Part shown: piece after piece, positions 16,963 to 24,805 of the stretch
Numbering within the stretch: position 1 is the first letter of the stretch
How the letters are laid out: each line of letters starts with the position of its first letter
NCBI GenBank assembly: GCA_030592835.1
Contig: JAUVIJ010000001.1
Coordinates: 1 to 47,341 of the forward strand
Direction of reading: 5' to 3'
Origin: Candidatus Cloacimonadota bacterium
GTDB lineage: Bacteria; Cloacimonadota; Cloacimonadia; Cloacimonadales; TCS61
Length of the DNA stretch: 47,341 bases
The notes under the pieces: model-generated
Databases searched by the model: none
Seen by the model: only the letters and a program-made list of their open reading frames with translations
What the model was told of the DNA's origin: nothing
Program-made: the position numbers and the translations under genes

Positions 16963-18387
16963 ATGACCCTGGAAGAAGTAAAAAAACTGATCTCAGAAAA
17001 GAACATTAAATCCATAGACCTTAAATACCCCGACCTTGTCTGCAACTGGTATCATATATCCTTTCCTGTTCGCAGGCTGGATTATGTTATGCAGCAAGGT
17101 ATTCCCTTCGATGGTTCCAGTATTCCCGGCTTGAAATCTGTTGAATCGGGAGATATGATCCTGATACCCGATCTGAACACTGCTATTGTTGATCCTTTCC
17201 TGGAAACTCCTACCCTGAGAATGCTCTGTTATGTCTGCGATGCCGACTCCAGAATAGGAACGAAAAAGGATCCTCGCAGTGTTGCTAAACGTGCTCAGGA
17301 ATATTTGGAGAGTACTGGAATAGCTGATAAATCCTGCTGGATCCCCGAGTTTGAATTTTACCTGTTTAACGAGGCAATCATTAATAACGGCAGGTTCAGT
17401 GCCGGTTATAGTTTTACTTCCACTGAGAACAAGGAAGATCTTCCGGGAAGTTACAAAGACATTGATGGTACCGCTGTTGCCAACCGCAAGGGTTATCATA
17501 TAGATATACCTTTTGATAAATACGTTCATGTGAGAGAGCAGATGGTTCAACTGATCGAAGATATCGGTTGTCCGGTACGATATCATCATCACGAGGTAGG
17601 GTTGTCGGGACAGCAGGAGATCGAGACCGAAATGATCGATTTCGAAGATATCAGCGATAAAATGATGTATATTAAGGATATAATCCATAACTGCGCTCTT
17701 GAAAACGATCTCACTGCTACCTTCATGCCAAAACCTCTTTACGACGAACCCGGTAACGGTATGCATTTTCATATTCAGCTTCGTAAGAAAGGAAAGAATC
17801 TGTTCTACCAAAAAGGTGGCTATGCCGATCTTTCCGAGGAGGCATTGTTCTTTATCGGTGGTATTCTCAAGCACGGTCGCTCACTCACGGCATTTACAAA
17901 TCCAAGCACAAATTCATATAAAAGATTATTACCTGGTTTCGAAGCTCCGGTGAAACTGTTTTTCGGCCTGGCAAACCGCAGTGCCACTATCAGAATCCCG
18001 AAATATGCCACCAGTCCGGAAACAAAAAGAATCGAATTTCGCACGAGTGACGGCACCTGCAATTATTATCTTGCTATGAGTGCTTTACTGATGGCTGGTC
18101 TTGATGGGATAAAGAACCGGATCATGCCGACTCGGGAAAACGGATATGGACCCTATGATGATAATGTCTTTTCCTGGAGCGAAGAGCAACAATCCAAATT
18201 ACATGCTATTCCTACATCATTAGAAGAAGCCCTGCAGGCTCTTGAGGATGATCATCAATATCTTATCGCTGGTGATGTCTTTAACGAAGAGCTGATCTCA
18301 AGCTGGATAACAGAAAAGACCAAGGAAGTCCTGGCTGTCCGCAACCGACCTCATCCCTTCGAAATGAATCTATATTATAATATCTAG
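16963..18387 (+). CDS. glnA: Glutamine synthetase type I
   Basis: 474 residues. Makes glutamine from glutamate, ammonia and ATP, and forms dodecamers. Domains: N-terminal beta-grasp with IPFDGSSIPG, catalytic domain with WIPEFEFYLF (metal Glu), HHHEVGLSGQQEIE, NPSTNSYKRLLPGFEAPV, and ATIRIPKYA. The C-terminal loop aligns gap-free with E. coli: MDKNLYDLPPEE there corresponds to YDDNVFSWSEEQ here, so the adenylylated Tyr is Phe 403 (codon at 18169-18171). GlnE-type adenylylation is therefore not possible, and control must be by feedback or transcription. The length is of the GSI type, not GSIII. Confidence 0.95.
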   Translation: MTLEEVKKLISEKNIKSIDLKYPDLVCNWYHISFPVRRLDYVMQQGIPFDGSSIPGLKSVESGDMILIPDLNTAIVDPFLETPTLRMLCYVCDADSRIGTKKDPRSVAKRAQEYLESTGIADKSCWIPEFEFYLFNEAIINNGRFSAGYSFTSTENKEDLPGSYKDIDGTAVANRKGYHIDIPFDKYVHVREQMVQLIEDIGCPVRYHHHEVGLSGQQEIETEMIDFEDISDKMMYIKDIIHNCALENDLTATFMPKPLYDEPGNGMHFHIQLRKKGKNLFYQKGGYADLSEEALFFIGGILKHGRSLTAFTNPSTNSYKRLLPGFEAPVKLFFGLANRSATIRIPKYATSPETKRIEFRTSDGTCNYYLAMSALLMAGLDGIKNRIMPTRENGYGPYDDNVFSWSEEQQSKLHAIPTSLEEALQALEDDHQYLIAGDVFNEELISSWITEKTKEVLAVRNRPHPFEMNLYYNI

Positions 18388-18454
18388 ACTTAGTGTTCGA
18401 TTTCACGGATTCTCTGAAAAACTCATAATCATATTGGGTCATGTATTGTTAAAA

Positions 18455-18479
18455 AAAGATAATGCAATAGAACTTTGCA
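18455..18479 (+). repeat. Dispersed intergenic repeat, copy B (partial)
   Basis: AAAGATAATGCAATAGAACT at 18455-18474, followed by TTGC, matches the core of copies A, C, D and E. It sits about 70 bases after the glnA stop and 27 bases before the long inverted repeat at 18506. The second block seen in A and D is not clearly present. Confidence 0.5.
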
Positions 18480-18505
18480 AATAGTTATTGTATGCTGACT
18501 GATAA

Positions 18506-18559
18506 AACCTTCCGATCTTTATCTGAAAGCAGACTCACCATAAGAAAGATCGGAAGGTT
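18506..18559. repeat. Perfect 15-base inverted repeat, possible bidirectional terminator or mobile relic
   Basis: Left arm AACCTTCCGATCTTT (18506-18520) and right arm AAAGATCGGAAGGTT (18545-18559) are exact reverse complements, with a 24-base loop. It lies between glnA and the promoter of the lipoprotein gene. There is no U-run on either side, so a plain rho-independent terminator is not certain. Confidence 0.55.
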
Positions 18560-18598
18560 ATATTATCCCAGATAATACCTGGAAGTATCCGATTTTCT

Positions 18599-18627
18599 TT
18601 GACAAAATACTCTCCTTTTGTTAGACT
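18599..18627 (+). promoter_or_regulatory. Candidate promoter of lipoprotein gene
   Basis: TTGACA at 18599-18604, 17-base spacer, TAGACT at 18622-18627; the best sigma-70-like promoter in the window. The ATG lies 35 bases downstream, with AGGAGGT ahead of it. This also shows that the TTG at 18599 is not a translation start. Confidence 0.5.
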
Positions 18628-18661
18628 TAATAAGTCTGATTTTCTAATTACAGGAGGTATT

Positions 18662-19288
18662 ATGTACAAATATCTGTTCATGATCATTATCCTGAGTTTT
18701 CTCTTATCCTGCGATAATCGCAATTCTTCCGGACCGGACTATGTTTTTGAAGAAGTGTTTACCGAACATTTCGATGAAGTCGGAGATTGGATACTTAATC
18801 CTGATTATACAACTATGCTTGGAGATACTGCCTGGGTTGTAGTTGATGACGGTCAACTGCAGATGGGTGCTTTGTATGGATGGAATGTTCCTTCTGCCGG
18901 TGCTTTTTATAACTATAATGATAGTCTTACCCAGATCTGGACTGAGAAGAACGTTCTGTTTGAAATCAAAGTCATAAATGCAGGTGTAAGTGAAGTCGGT
19001 GATGTCAGTTATCATCTCTTTTTCAATAACGACATAATCACTATCAGCTTCGATTCCTATGGTTTATTTGATTATTCTAATTATATTCTACACGTTGATT
19101 ACGAGCAGGAATATAACAGTGTTACTATTTTGGTAAACGGGATAGAGTTGAACAGTTACCAGATCAACGAACCGGGTGGGTTATTTCGTATAATGTTCGA
19201 CCTCTGGACCTCGAGTGCGAACGGTAATGGTTCTGCTCTCCTGAACATTGACTATGTAAAGATATTCACTTATTGTGAAGAGGAGTAA
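18662..19288 (+). CDS. Hypothetical lipoprotein
   Basis: 208 residues from ATG 18662, preceded by AGGAGGT at ideal spacing. Lipoprotein signal (1-16) with lipobox FLLSC, then Asp. The mature part is acidic and rich in aromatic and Asn residues: FEEVFTEHFDEVGDW, LGDTAWVVVDDGQLQMG and a C-terminal LLNIDYVKIFTYCEEE. The pattern, a beta-sandwich with a first strand ending in W and late DYVKI, is reminiscent of a concanavalin/carbohydrate-binding (DUF1080/LamG-like) jelly roll, but that is only an impression. It is monocistronic with its own promoter. Confidence 0.6.
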   Translation: MYKYLFMIIILSFLLSCDNRNSSGPDYVFEEVFTEHFDEVGDWILNPDYTTMLGDTAWVVVDDGQLQMGALYGWNVPSAGAFYNYNDSLTQIWTEKNVLFEIKVINAGVSEVGDVSYHLFFNNDIITISFDSYGLFDYSNYILHVDYEQEYNSVTILVNGIELNSYQINEPGGLFRIMFDLWTSSANGNGSALLNIDYVKIFTYCEEE

Positions 19289-19292
19289 TTCT

Positions 19293-19877
19293 CTATTTCA
19301 AATCAGAATAAAACTTATAAAGTATCCTTTCTATTGCTTCAGGAACCAATCCACTGATCTTTTCTCCACTAGCAATTTTTCTGCGAATATCTGTGGAAGA
19401 AATAGAAACCGGTTCCATCGTTATAAAGATGATTTTTGAATAATATTCCAATTTATCCAGCTTTTCATGTTTTTCTCCTGGTCTGGTAAAAACTACGAAC
19501 CGGACATTCTTCAGTAACCAGGTATAATTATTCCAACGAGGTAGTTCATCCACTATATCCATCCCTGCAAGAAAAGTAAAATCATGATCGGGAAACTTTT
19601 GAAACAGTTTTTTCAGGAGGATATCTGTAAAATTGAGGTTCTCCTGATCACTGTCCAATGTCGATGCCTTCATGCCAATTTCTGCAGAGAGGACTATTCC
19701 CAGCAATTTCATCCTCAGATCGAAAGGAAGTAACTTATGCTCCTTTTTCAGGGGGTGGTTCCCGACTGGTAAGAACCAGATCTCATCAAGGTCTAATTCT
19801 TTTAAGGCAGTTCTGGCTAAAGCCAGATGTCCGTTATGAACAGGATTAAAGGTTCCTCCCAACAGTCCGATTCTCAT
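19293..19877 (-). CDS. nadD: Nicotinate-nucleotide adenylyltransferase
   Basis: 194 residues. Converts nicotinate mononucleotide and ATP into deamido-NAD in NAD synthesis. The nucleotidyltransferase signature GGTFNPVHNGHL is at residues 7-18 and the C-terminal SSTDIRRKI (SxTxxR) contacts the phosphates; FLAGMDIVDELPRWNNY is the nicotinate-site region. It starts two bases after the stop of the KamA-like gene, so the two are cotranscribed, probably with the genes up to 24736. It converges with the lipoprotein gene with a 4-base gap. Confidence 0.95.
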   Translation of the reverse strand: MRIGLLGGTFNPVHNGHLALARTALKELDLDEIWFLPVGNHPLKKEHKLLPFDLRMKLLGIVLSAEIGMKASTLDSDQENLNFTDILLKKLFQKFPDHDFTFLAGMDIVDELPRWNNYTWLLKNVRFVVFTRPGEKHEKLDKLEYYSKIIFITMEPVSISSTDIRRKIASGEKISGLVPEAIERILYKFYSDLK

Positions 19878-19879
19878 AA

Positions 19880-21169
19880 TTACCGACTATCTCTTTCATA
19901 GAAAAAATTCTTTTCTCCGAAAGCCGGGATCAGTTCATTTCTCCAGATAGCAGTCTCGTTGTATTCGGCAAAAAAAAGTTTATCGACCCAATCAGGATTT
20001 CTTGCCTGAATAAATTGAAGACATAACACCTTTTCTTTTCCAATATTGACAGGTCCTAATATCTGGATCTTACCAGGATCGGTTGACATTATCGGACCCC
20101 TGACCGTTCTACTCAATCCTGAGACATTCTTGTAAGCTTTCTTATAGATATCCCAGGCTTTAACGAGTGGTAAGGCAAAATATCTTTGAGCACCTGTATT
20201 TCTTGCTATAAACATATAATAAGGCACAATTCCCATTTCAACTTGCTTCGTCCATAATTTCTGCCATATTTCAGGGGAATCATTGATATTTTTGAGAATC
20301 GGAGCTTGTGAACGGATAATCGTACCAGTATCTAATATCCTGTCGACGGCTATTTTTACTTCCTGTGTTGACAACTCTTTTGGGTGGTTGAAGTGTGTCA
20401 TTAAAGCTAATCTTTTCCCTGAACGGTTCACTTTTCTGAACAACCTGAGCAGATCTCCGGCATCGTGACTATCTATAAATCTGTAAGGCCACCAGGATAA
20501 TGCTTTGGTACCAATCCTGATATTGATAAGATTTGGCAGTTTTGCTTTCAGTAGTTCATCAATGATATGTTTCAGAAATACTGTGCGCATGATCAAGGGA
20601 TCTCCACCTGTGATCAGGATGTCAGTAACATCAGGTTTTGTTTTCAAGTATTCAATCAGTTGTTTTACTTCCTGCATCACTAGTCTCAATTTTCTAATCC
20701 CGACAAATTGAGGCCAGCGAAAACAGAAAGAGCAGTAAGCATGACAGGTCTGTCCCCTGCTGGGAAAGAAAAGAACTGTTTCTCGATATTTATGCTGCAA
20801 ACCCCAGAGCTTTTTTCCATTTAATTCGGGAACATTCTTTTGAATCTGACTGGCAGGATGAGGGTTGAGTTGCATTCTGATCTTATTGGCCTCCCTGCGG
20901 ATGTCAGCAGAATCTGAATTTTTCTTCAACAAAGTAGACATTATTTGGAAATGTTCAGGATTGAGCATTTCTTTCTGTGGGAAAGTCATCAGGAAAACCG
21001 GATCGGTTTCGGTATTGTCCCAGTTTATCAATTTGTTTATTATATAGTTGTTCACTTTAAAAGGAAGGATATTACCGACAACCTCGATATTGAACTTAAG
21101 TTCGCTGCAAATTCGTTCAAAAAAGGGTATTTCTCTGAAATTTTTCAAGTTATAAGAAATATATTTCAT
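19880..21169 (-). CDS. KamA-family radical SAM protein (lysine 2,3-aminomutase-like)
   Basis: 429 residues. Radical SAM cluster CHAYCSFC with Cys 142, 146 and 149, followed by FRWPQFVG, then LITGGDPL and MTHFNHPKELS, which match lysine 2,3-aminomutase. In true aminomutases PLP is held by Lys in a PGGGGK segment; here the region reads STDPGKIQIL with Lys 367, shortened and lacking the Gly run. The N-terminal about 130 residues are family-like. It may be an amino acid 2,3-aminomutase with another substrate, or an EpmB-like enzyme; EpmB is shorter (about 340) and lysylates EF-P with EpmA. Not decided by sequence. Confidence 0.75.
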   Translation of the reverse strand: MKYISYNLKNFREIPFFERICSELKFNIEVVGNILPFKVNNYIINKLINWDNTETDPVFLMTFPQKEMLNPEHFQIMSTLLKKNSDSADIRREANKIRMQLNPHPASQIQKNVPELNGKKLWGLQHKYRETVLFFPSRGQTCHAYCSFCFRWPQFVGIRKLRLVMQEVKQLIEYLKTKPDVTDILITGGDPLIMRTVFLKHIIDELLKAKLPNLINIRIGTKALSWWPYRFIDSHDAGDLLRLFRKVNRSGKRLALMTHFNHPKELSTQEVKIAVDRILDTGTIIRSQAPILKNINDSPEIWQKLWTKQVEMGIVPYYMFIARNTGAQRYFALPLVKAWDIYKKAYKNVSGLSRTVRGPIMSTDPGKIQILGPVNIGKEKVLCLQFIQARNPDWVDKLFFAEYNETAIWRNELIPAFGEKNFFYERDSR

Positions 21170-21251
21170 AATGTCCTTATACTTAGGTATTCTATGATTT
21201 CCGAATTACGTATCTTTAAATAATATAATGATTTATAGTGGATTGGCGAAA

Positions 21252-21983
21252 TTATAATTTACTGATCAGACCGACGATTTTTTGAGTTTCTACAGCATCC
21301 GGGTATTTCACGGTTAATTTCTCCATGACCAGTTCCGCCATTGGTTTATTTGTTCGCCTGATATAGATCTTTGCCGAGTAATAAAGAGATTTTCTGTCTA
21401 TTTCATTGGTCATTCCGAGAGAGACAACTTCATTAAAATACATCAGGGCTGAACTGTAATCAAAGAGTTTGTAATAAGCATAGCCATTATAATATTTCTT
21501 CTCCGCGAATTTCTGCTCACATTTTGCAACATATTCGAAAGCCAAGGGTTTTCTTTCACTAAGTGGAAATTTTTCTATGAAACTCCTGAATGTATTCAGG
21601 GCCAGTTCGGTTTCTTCCTGAGTATAATGAGCACTCATGGATTCTTCGAAATAACAAATACCTATTCTGAAATAAGCTTTTTCGATACCTTCATAATTCT
21701 TGAACAATCTGATCATCTCTTCATATTCAAACCGGGCGTCCAAAAATTTATTCTGATTGAAATAGCTATCAGCCAGTTTTAACTGTGCTTCCGAAGTAAA
21801 GCCTGATTTTCTATCCAGAACAACTTCCAGATAATATGGGATGGCTTTATGGAATTTTTCGTTCTCGAAGTACTCATTTCCAATTCGCATTTTCTCCTCA
21901 ACAAGCATATCTTTCGAGATTCTGACATGACTGCAGGAAAACAGTAATAAAAACAATATTCCACAAACAATAAATCTTTTCAT
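21252..21983 (-). CDS. BamD-like TPR lipoprotein
   Basis: 243 residues. Lipoprotein signal with lipobox LFSC at about residue 17, then TPR-like helical pairs: the first, RIGNEYFENEKFHKAIPYYL, is the BamD-type start, followed by AQLKLADSYFNQNKFLDARF, KAYFRIGICYFEES and others to the end. BamD is the essential lipoprotein partner of BamA in barrel insertion, typically 240-280 residues in this group. Size, lipobox and TPR layout fit; partners BamA etc. are not in the window. Upstream TPR lipoproteins of other types are an alternative. Confidence 0.75.
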   Translation of the reverse strand: MKRFIVCGILFLLLFSCSHVRISKDMLVEEKMRIGNEYFENEKFHKAIPYYLEVVLDRKSGFTSEAQLKLADSYFNQNKFLDARFEYEEMIRLFKNYEGIEKAYFRIGICYFEESMSAHYTQEETELALNTFRSFIEKFPLSERKPLAFEYVAKCEQKFAEKKYYNGYAYYKLFDYSSALMYFNEVVSLGMTNEIDRKSLYYSAKIYIRRTNKPMAELVMEKLTVKYPDAVETQKIVGLISKL

Positions 21984-22010
21984 ATCTACCTCAATTCTGT
22001 AAATAAAACA

Positions 22011-23435
22011 TCAGGTTTTTTGAAAAAAAGTCCTGTATGCTTTAAAAGTTGAATAAAGATCCGCCTTATTGCACAACTCATACAGAGAATGCATTCCCAG
22101 AAGACCGGGACCGCAGTCGATTACTTCGGCACCATATTCCGCCATGAATTTGGCAATTGTACCTCCACCACCTTCATCTACTTTACCCAGAGTTCCTATC
22201 TGCCAGTTAATTTTATCCTCATTGAAAATCCTGATTATTTTAGCATTAAATTCGGCATTGGCATCATTGGAACTGGATTTTCCCCTGCTACCTGTATATT
22301 TGGTAATGCTCACACCATAGCCAATATGAACAGCATTATCTTTTTCATGTACTCCTGGATAATTGGGGTTAATTCCTGCATTAACATCTGCTGAAAGAAT
22401 TTGAGTTTTAAGAAGCGTTTTTCTCAGATTTTCGCTATCGTTTTTTTCCCCATTACTTTTAAGGAGGTCGGCAATAAAATCGATAATGAATATTGATTTT
22501 GCCCCGGTATTACTTTCGCTTCCTATTTCTTCCTTATCAGCCAGAAAAACAATTGCTGTCCTATCCAAATCCTTTTTTGCTGCTTCAATCATGGCCATAA
22601 CCGAAGTATAAGCACAGATCCGGTCATCCTGACCATAACCCAGAACCATACTTTTATCGATACCAGCATCTCTGGCTTTACCTGCCGGTACAAGTTCCAA
22701 CTCAGCACTGAGAAGATCTTCTTCAACAATACCATATTTTTCATTCATGAGGACAAGAGCATTTAACTTCACAGCATTCTTAACTTCTTCTTCCTCATCA
22801 GATAGATATGGGATTGAATTGAAGATCACTTTCATATGTTCAGCCACAATGGCTTCCCCTATTTTTTTGCTATACTGTTCTTTCTGGGAAAGATGTGGCA
22901 GGAGATCAGGCATAATAAACACAGGATCATCCTTATCTTCACCGATAGATATCCTTATTAATTCCCCGCTTTTTTTAATAATTACCCCATGCAGGGCAAG
23001 AGGTGTAGACATCCACTGGTACTTCTTAATCCCACCATAATAATGGGTTTTCATGATCCCCAGACCGGTAGTGGCATCTTCTTCCAGGGGATTCTGTTTT
23101 AAATCCACCCTGGGCGCATCTATATGTGAAACTATCAAATTCACACCTTCACTGATCGGTTTTTCACCAATGACGGCAATAGCTACGTTTTTATCCCTGG
23201 CAACTTTATATAAATGTTTACTACTGTTACCTGATCCCATAATTTGGAAATTATTGCTCTGTAGAAAATCATTGAAGAAAGATACTGTTTCCCTTTCAGT
23301 CTTAGCCTGGTCAAGGAAACTTTTATAACCTTCAGCGAATTCAAAGGCTCTTTCTCTTTCTTTTTTAGATGATTTCTGCCAGAAATTTTTTCTCTCATAT
23401 GAAAGCTTCTTCAACAAAGTTTCGCTTTTTTTCAT
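22011..23435 (-). CDS. M18 family aminopeptidase
   Basis: 474 residues, a dinuclear zinc aminopeptidase of family M18 (yeast Lap4/bacterial ApeB), a tetrahedral dodecamer that removes N-terminal acidic or neutral residues in the cytosol. Ligands and catalytic residues lie in VSHIDAPRVD, GYGQDDRICAYT, LADKEEIGSESNTGAKS, LSADVNAGINP and the C-terminal GMHSLYELCNKADLY. Two features are compatible with a fully active enzyme: all five ligand positions can be placed, and length is within the family range (about 430-480). It is nine bases from greA and 28 from the BamD-like gene, on the minus-strand run. Confidence 0.93.
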   Translation of the reverse strand: MKKSETLLKKLSYERKNFWQKSSKKERERAFEFAEGYKSFLDQAKTERETVSFFNDFLQSNNFQIMGSGNSSKHLYKVARDKNVAIAVIGEKPISEGVNLIVSHIDAPRVDLKQNPLEEDATTGLGIMKTHYYGGIKKYQWMSTPLALHGVIIKKSGELIRISIGEDKDDPVFIMPDLLPHLSQKEQYSKKIGEAIVAEHMKVIFNSIPYLSDEEEEVKNAVKLNALVLMNEKYGIVEEDLLSAELELVPAGKARDAGIDKSMVLGYGQDDRICAYTSVMAMIEAAKKDLDRTAIVFLADKEEIGSESNTGAKSIFIIDFIADLLKSNGEKNDSENLRKTLLKTQILSADVNAGINPNYPGVHEKDNAVHIGYGVSITKYTGSRGKSSSNDANAEFNAKIIRIFNEDKINWQIGTLGKVDEGGGGTIAKFMAEYGAEVIDCGPGLLGMHSLYELCNKADLYSTFKAYRTFFQKT

Positions 23436-23444
23436 TTTAATCCT

Positions 23445-23915
23445 TTATTTTATCGACAGGAGTTCAAATTCCCTTTTTCCAATCGGTGCATGAACAACAA
23501 AATATTCTCCGATTTTTTTTCCGATCATGGCTTTTCCTATCGGAGATGCTACCGACATCCTTTCATACTCATTTTTTGTTTCAAAGACTTCATCTATTCC
23601 CACTAATCTTATCTTTTTTTCGATATCTGAGTTCAATTCCCGTATGATCACTCTCGCTCCAAATCTCACTGCGTCTTTAGGTATTGTATCGGTATCGACA
23701 ACTTTAAGCTTGGTTATACGTTTTTTGATATTGTTGAATTCTTTTTCCAGATATCTTTGTCTTTCTCTGGCAGCATGGTATTCCGCATTTTCACTCAGAT
23801 CACCCATCTCTCTGGCAGTAACGACCTGTTTTATGATACCGGGGCGTTCCTTGATCAGATCATTCATTCTTTTATGTAATTTCCGCATTCCTTCTTTTGT
23901 TATATAATCTGCCAT
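23445..23915 (-). CDS. greA: Transcription elongation factor GreA
   Basis: 156 residues, full length. Enters the RNA polymerase secondary channel and stimulates cleavage of backtracked transcripts. The N-terminal coiled coil carries the acidic tip with GDLSENAEYHAARERQ (Asp and Glu that chelate Mg), and the C-terminal FKBP-like domain has MSVASPIGKAMIGKKIGE. The ribosome site upstream is weak (GGGACATCA then ATG), so translation may depend on coupling with the HEAT-like gene, which ends 11 bases earlier. Confidence 0.96.
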   Translation of the reverse strand: MADYITKEGMRKLHKRMNDLIKERPGIIKQVVTAREMGDLSENAEYHAARERQRYLEKEFNNIKKRITKLKVVDTDTIPKDAVRFGARVIIRELNSDIEKKIRLVGIDEVFETKNEYERMSVASPIGKAMIGKKIGEYFVVHAPIGKREFELLSIK

Positions 23916-23926
23916 TGATGTCCCAT

Positions 23927-24736
23927 TTATTTCTTTTTCTTAAGTATTTTTTGAGCATGCAGCCCTATCTTTTTCAGATTGATATTACCGCTTTTTGACC
24001 AGAAATCAACCATTTCCTGAAGAGTTTTATTATAACAGCAGATGGCTCCGCTCAGGATTTCTGCAAAAATCGGGTTGCGAGTATTATGATAGTTTTCGTA
24101 GATCGACTTATAAAATTTTGGGTCTATTTTATAAATATCTTTCAATAATCCTGAATTTAGTTTTACCATATTAGCTGTTGCATATAACCAGGAAGTTTCC
24201 AATTTGGCAAAAATCAATTTTGTGATTCCTGGATCATTATTTATCAGTTTAGTGATCAGTTTCTGTACACTGATTGTTAAAACTCTGTTATCTTGTTTTA
24301 CCCAGCGAACTATAATATCGAGATTATCACCAGCATTTTTCTTGAACAGAGGAAATATTACTTTATCGATCACAAGATTACAGGTTTTCTGATCATCTGT
24401 ATGAAAAAGGAATTTCTCCAGATAATCAAGAAAAAAGGATGTTTCCCTCCTGACAGCCCTTGCCATAACATAGGCATATATTATTCTTCCGTTCTCTCCC
24501 TTATGTTCGAGAAGGAAATCGAAAAAGTCTAAATATTTATCAGCGTCTTTGTGCATTTTTGATCCCAGAGTTTTACCTACAAAGGTTATAACCGCTGTAG
24601 GTATTTTATTATCAATCCTCTGTGGATACGCATTATAGATGATATCTATATCATAATCACCCTGAGGTAATTTTCTTTCATAGAAATCTATTGTGTCTTT
24701 TTTCAGTCTTTCTTTCCAGTCTAAGGAAATCATCAT
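23927..24736 (-). CDS. Hypothetical helical (HEAT/AlkD-like) protein
   Basis: 269 residues, no signal peptide, almost entirely alpha-helical and Lys-rich at the end (KILKKKK). Repeated helix pairs, for example FIxxLxxHKGENGRIIYAYVMARAV and NLVIDKVIFPLFKKNAGDNLDIIVRWVKQ, look like HEAT-type repeats such as those of AlkD DNA-alkylation repair proteins. No catalytic residue can be assigned. Two adjacent ATG codons are possible (24736 and 24733); the second sits at a better distance from AAGGAG. It starts the minus-strand run that includes greA. Confidence 0.5.
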   Translation of the reverse strand: MMISLDWKERLKKDTIDFYERKLPQGDYDIDIIYNAYPQRIDNKIPTAVITFVGKTLGSKMHKDADKYLDFFDFLLEHKGENGRIIYAYVMARAVRRETSFFLDYLEKFLFHTDDQKTCNLVIDKVIFPLFKKNAGDNLDIIVRWVKQDNRVLTISVQKLITKLINNDPGITKLIFAKLETSWLYATANMVKLNSGLLKDIYKIDPKFYKSIYENYHNTRNPIFAEILSGAICCYNKTLQEMVDFWSKSGNINLKKIGLHAQKILKKKK

Positions 24737-24780
24737 CTATCTCCTTCAAATCTTTCAATCAGCATTCAATAAAATTATTA

Positions 24781-24803
24781 TTACCTGTTCTAGAACCAGG
24801 TAA
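24781..24803 (-). terminator. Terminator-like hairpin after the subtilase gene
   Basis: TTACCTG at 24781-24787 and CAGGTAA at 24797-24803 form a 7-base stem with a 9-base loop, two bases after the subtilase stop on the minus strand. The downstream sequence on that strand is TAATAATTTTATT, AT-rich but not a true U-run. It likely separates the secretion cluster from the housekeeping run. Confidence 0.55.
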
Positions 24804-24805
24804 GA

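Noticed and set aside
18545..18559. AGATCGGAAG resembles the start of a common sequencing adapter
   Set aside because: Only ten bases match before it diverges, and it is one arm of a perfect inverted repeat within continuous sequence, so contamination is not supported.
18599..18661. TTG at 18599 as start of the lipoprotein
   Set aside because: It is the -35 TTGACA; the ATG at 18662 has a perfect ribosome site and begins the lipoprotein signal.
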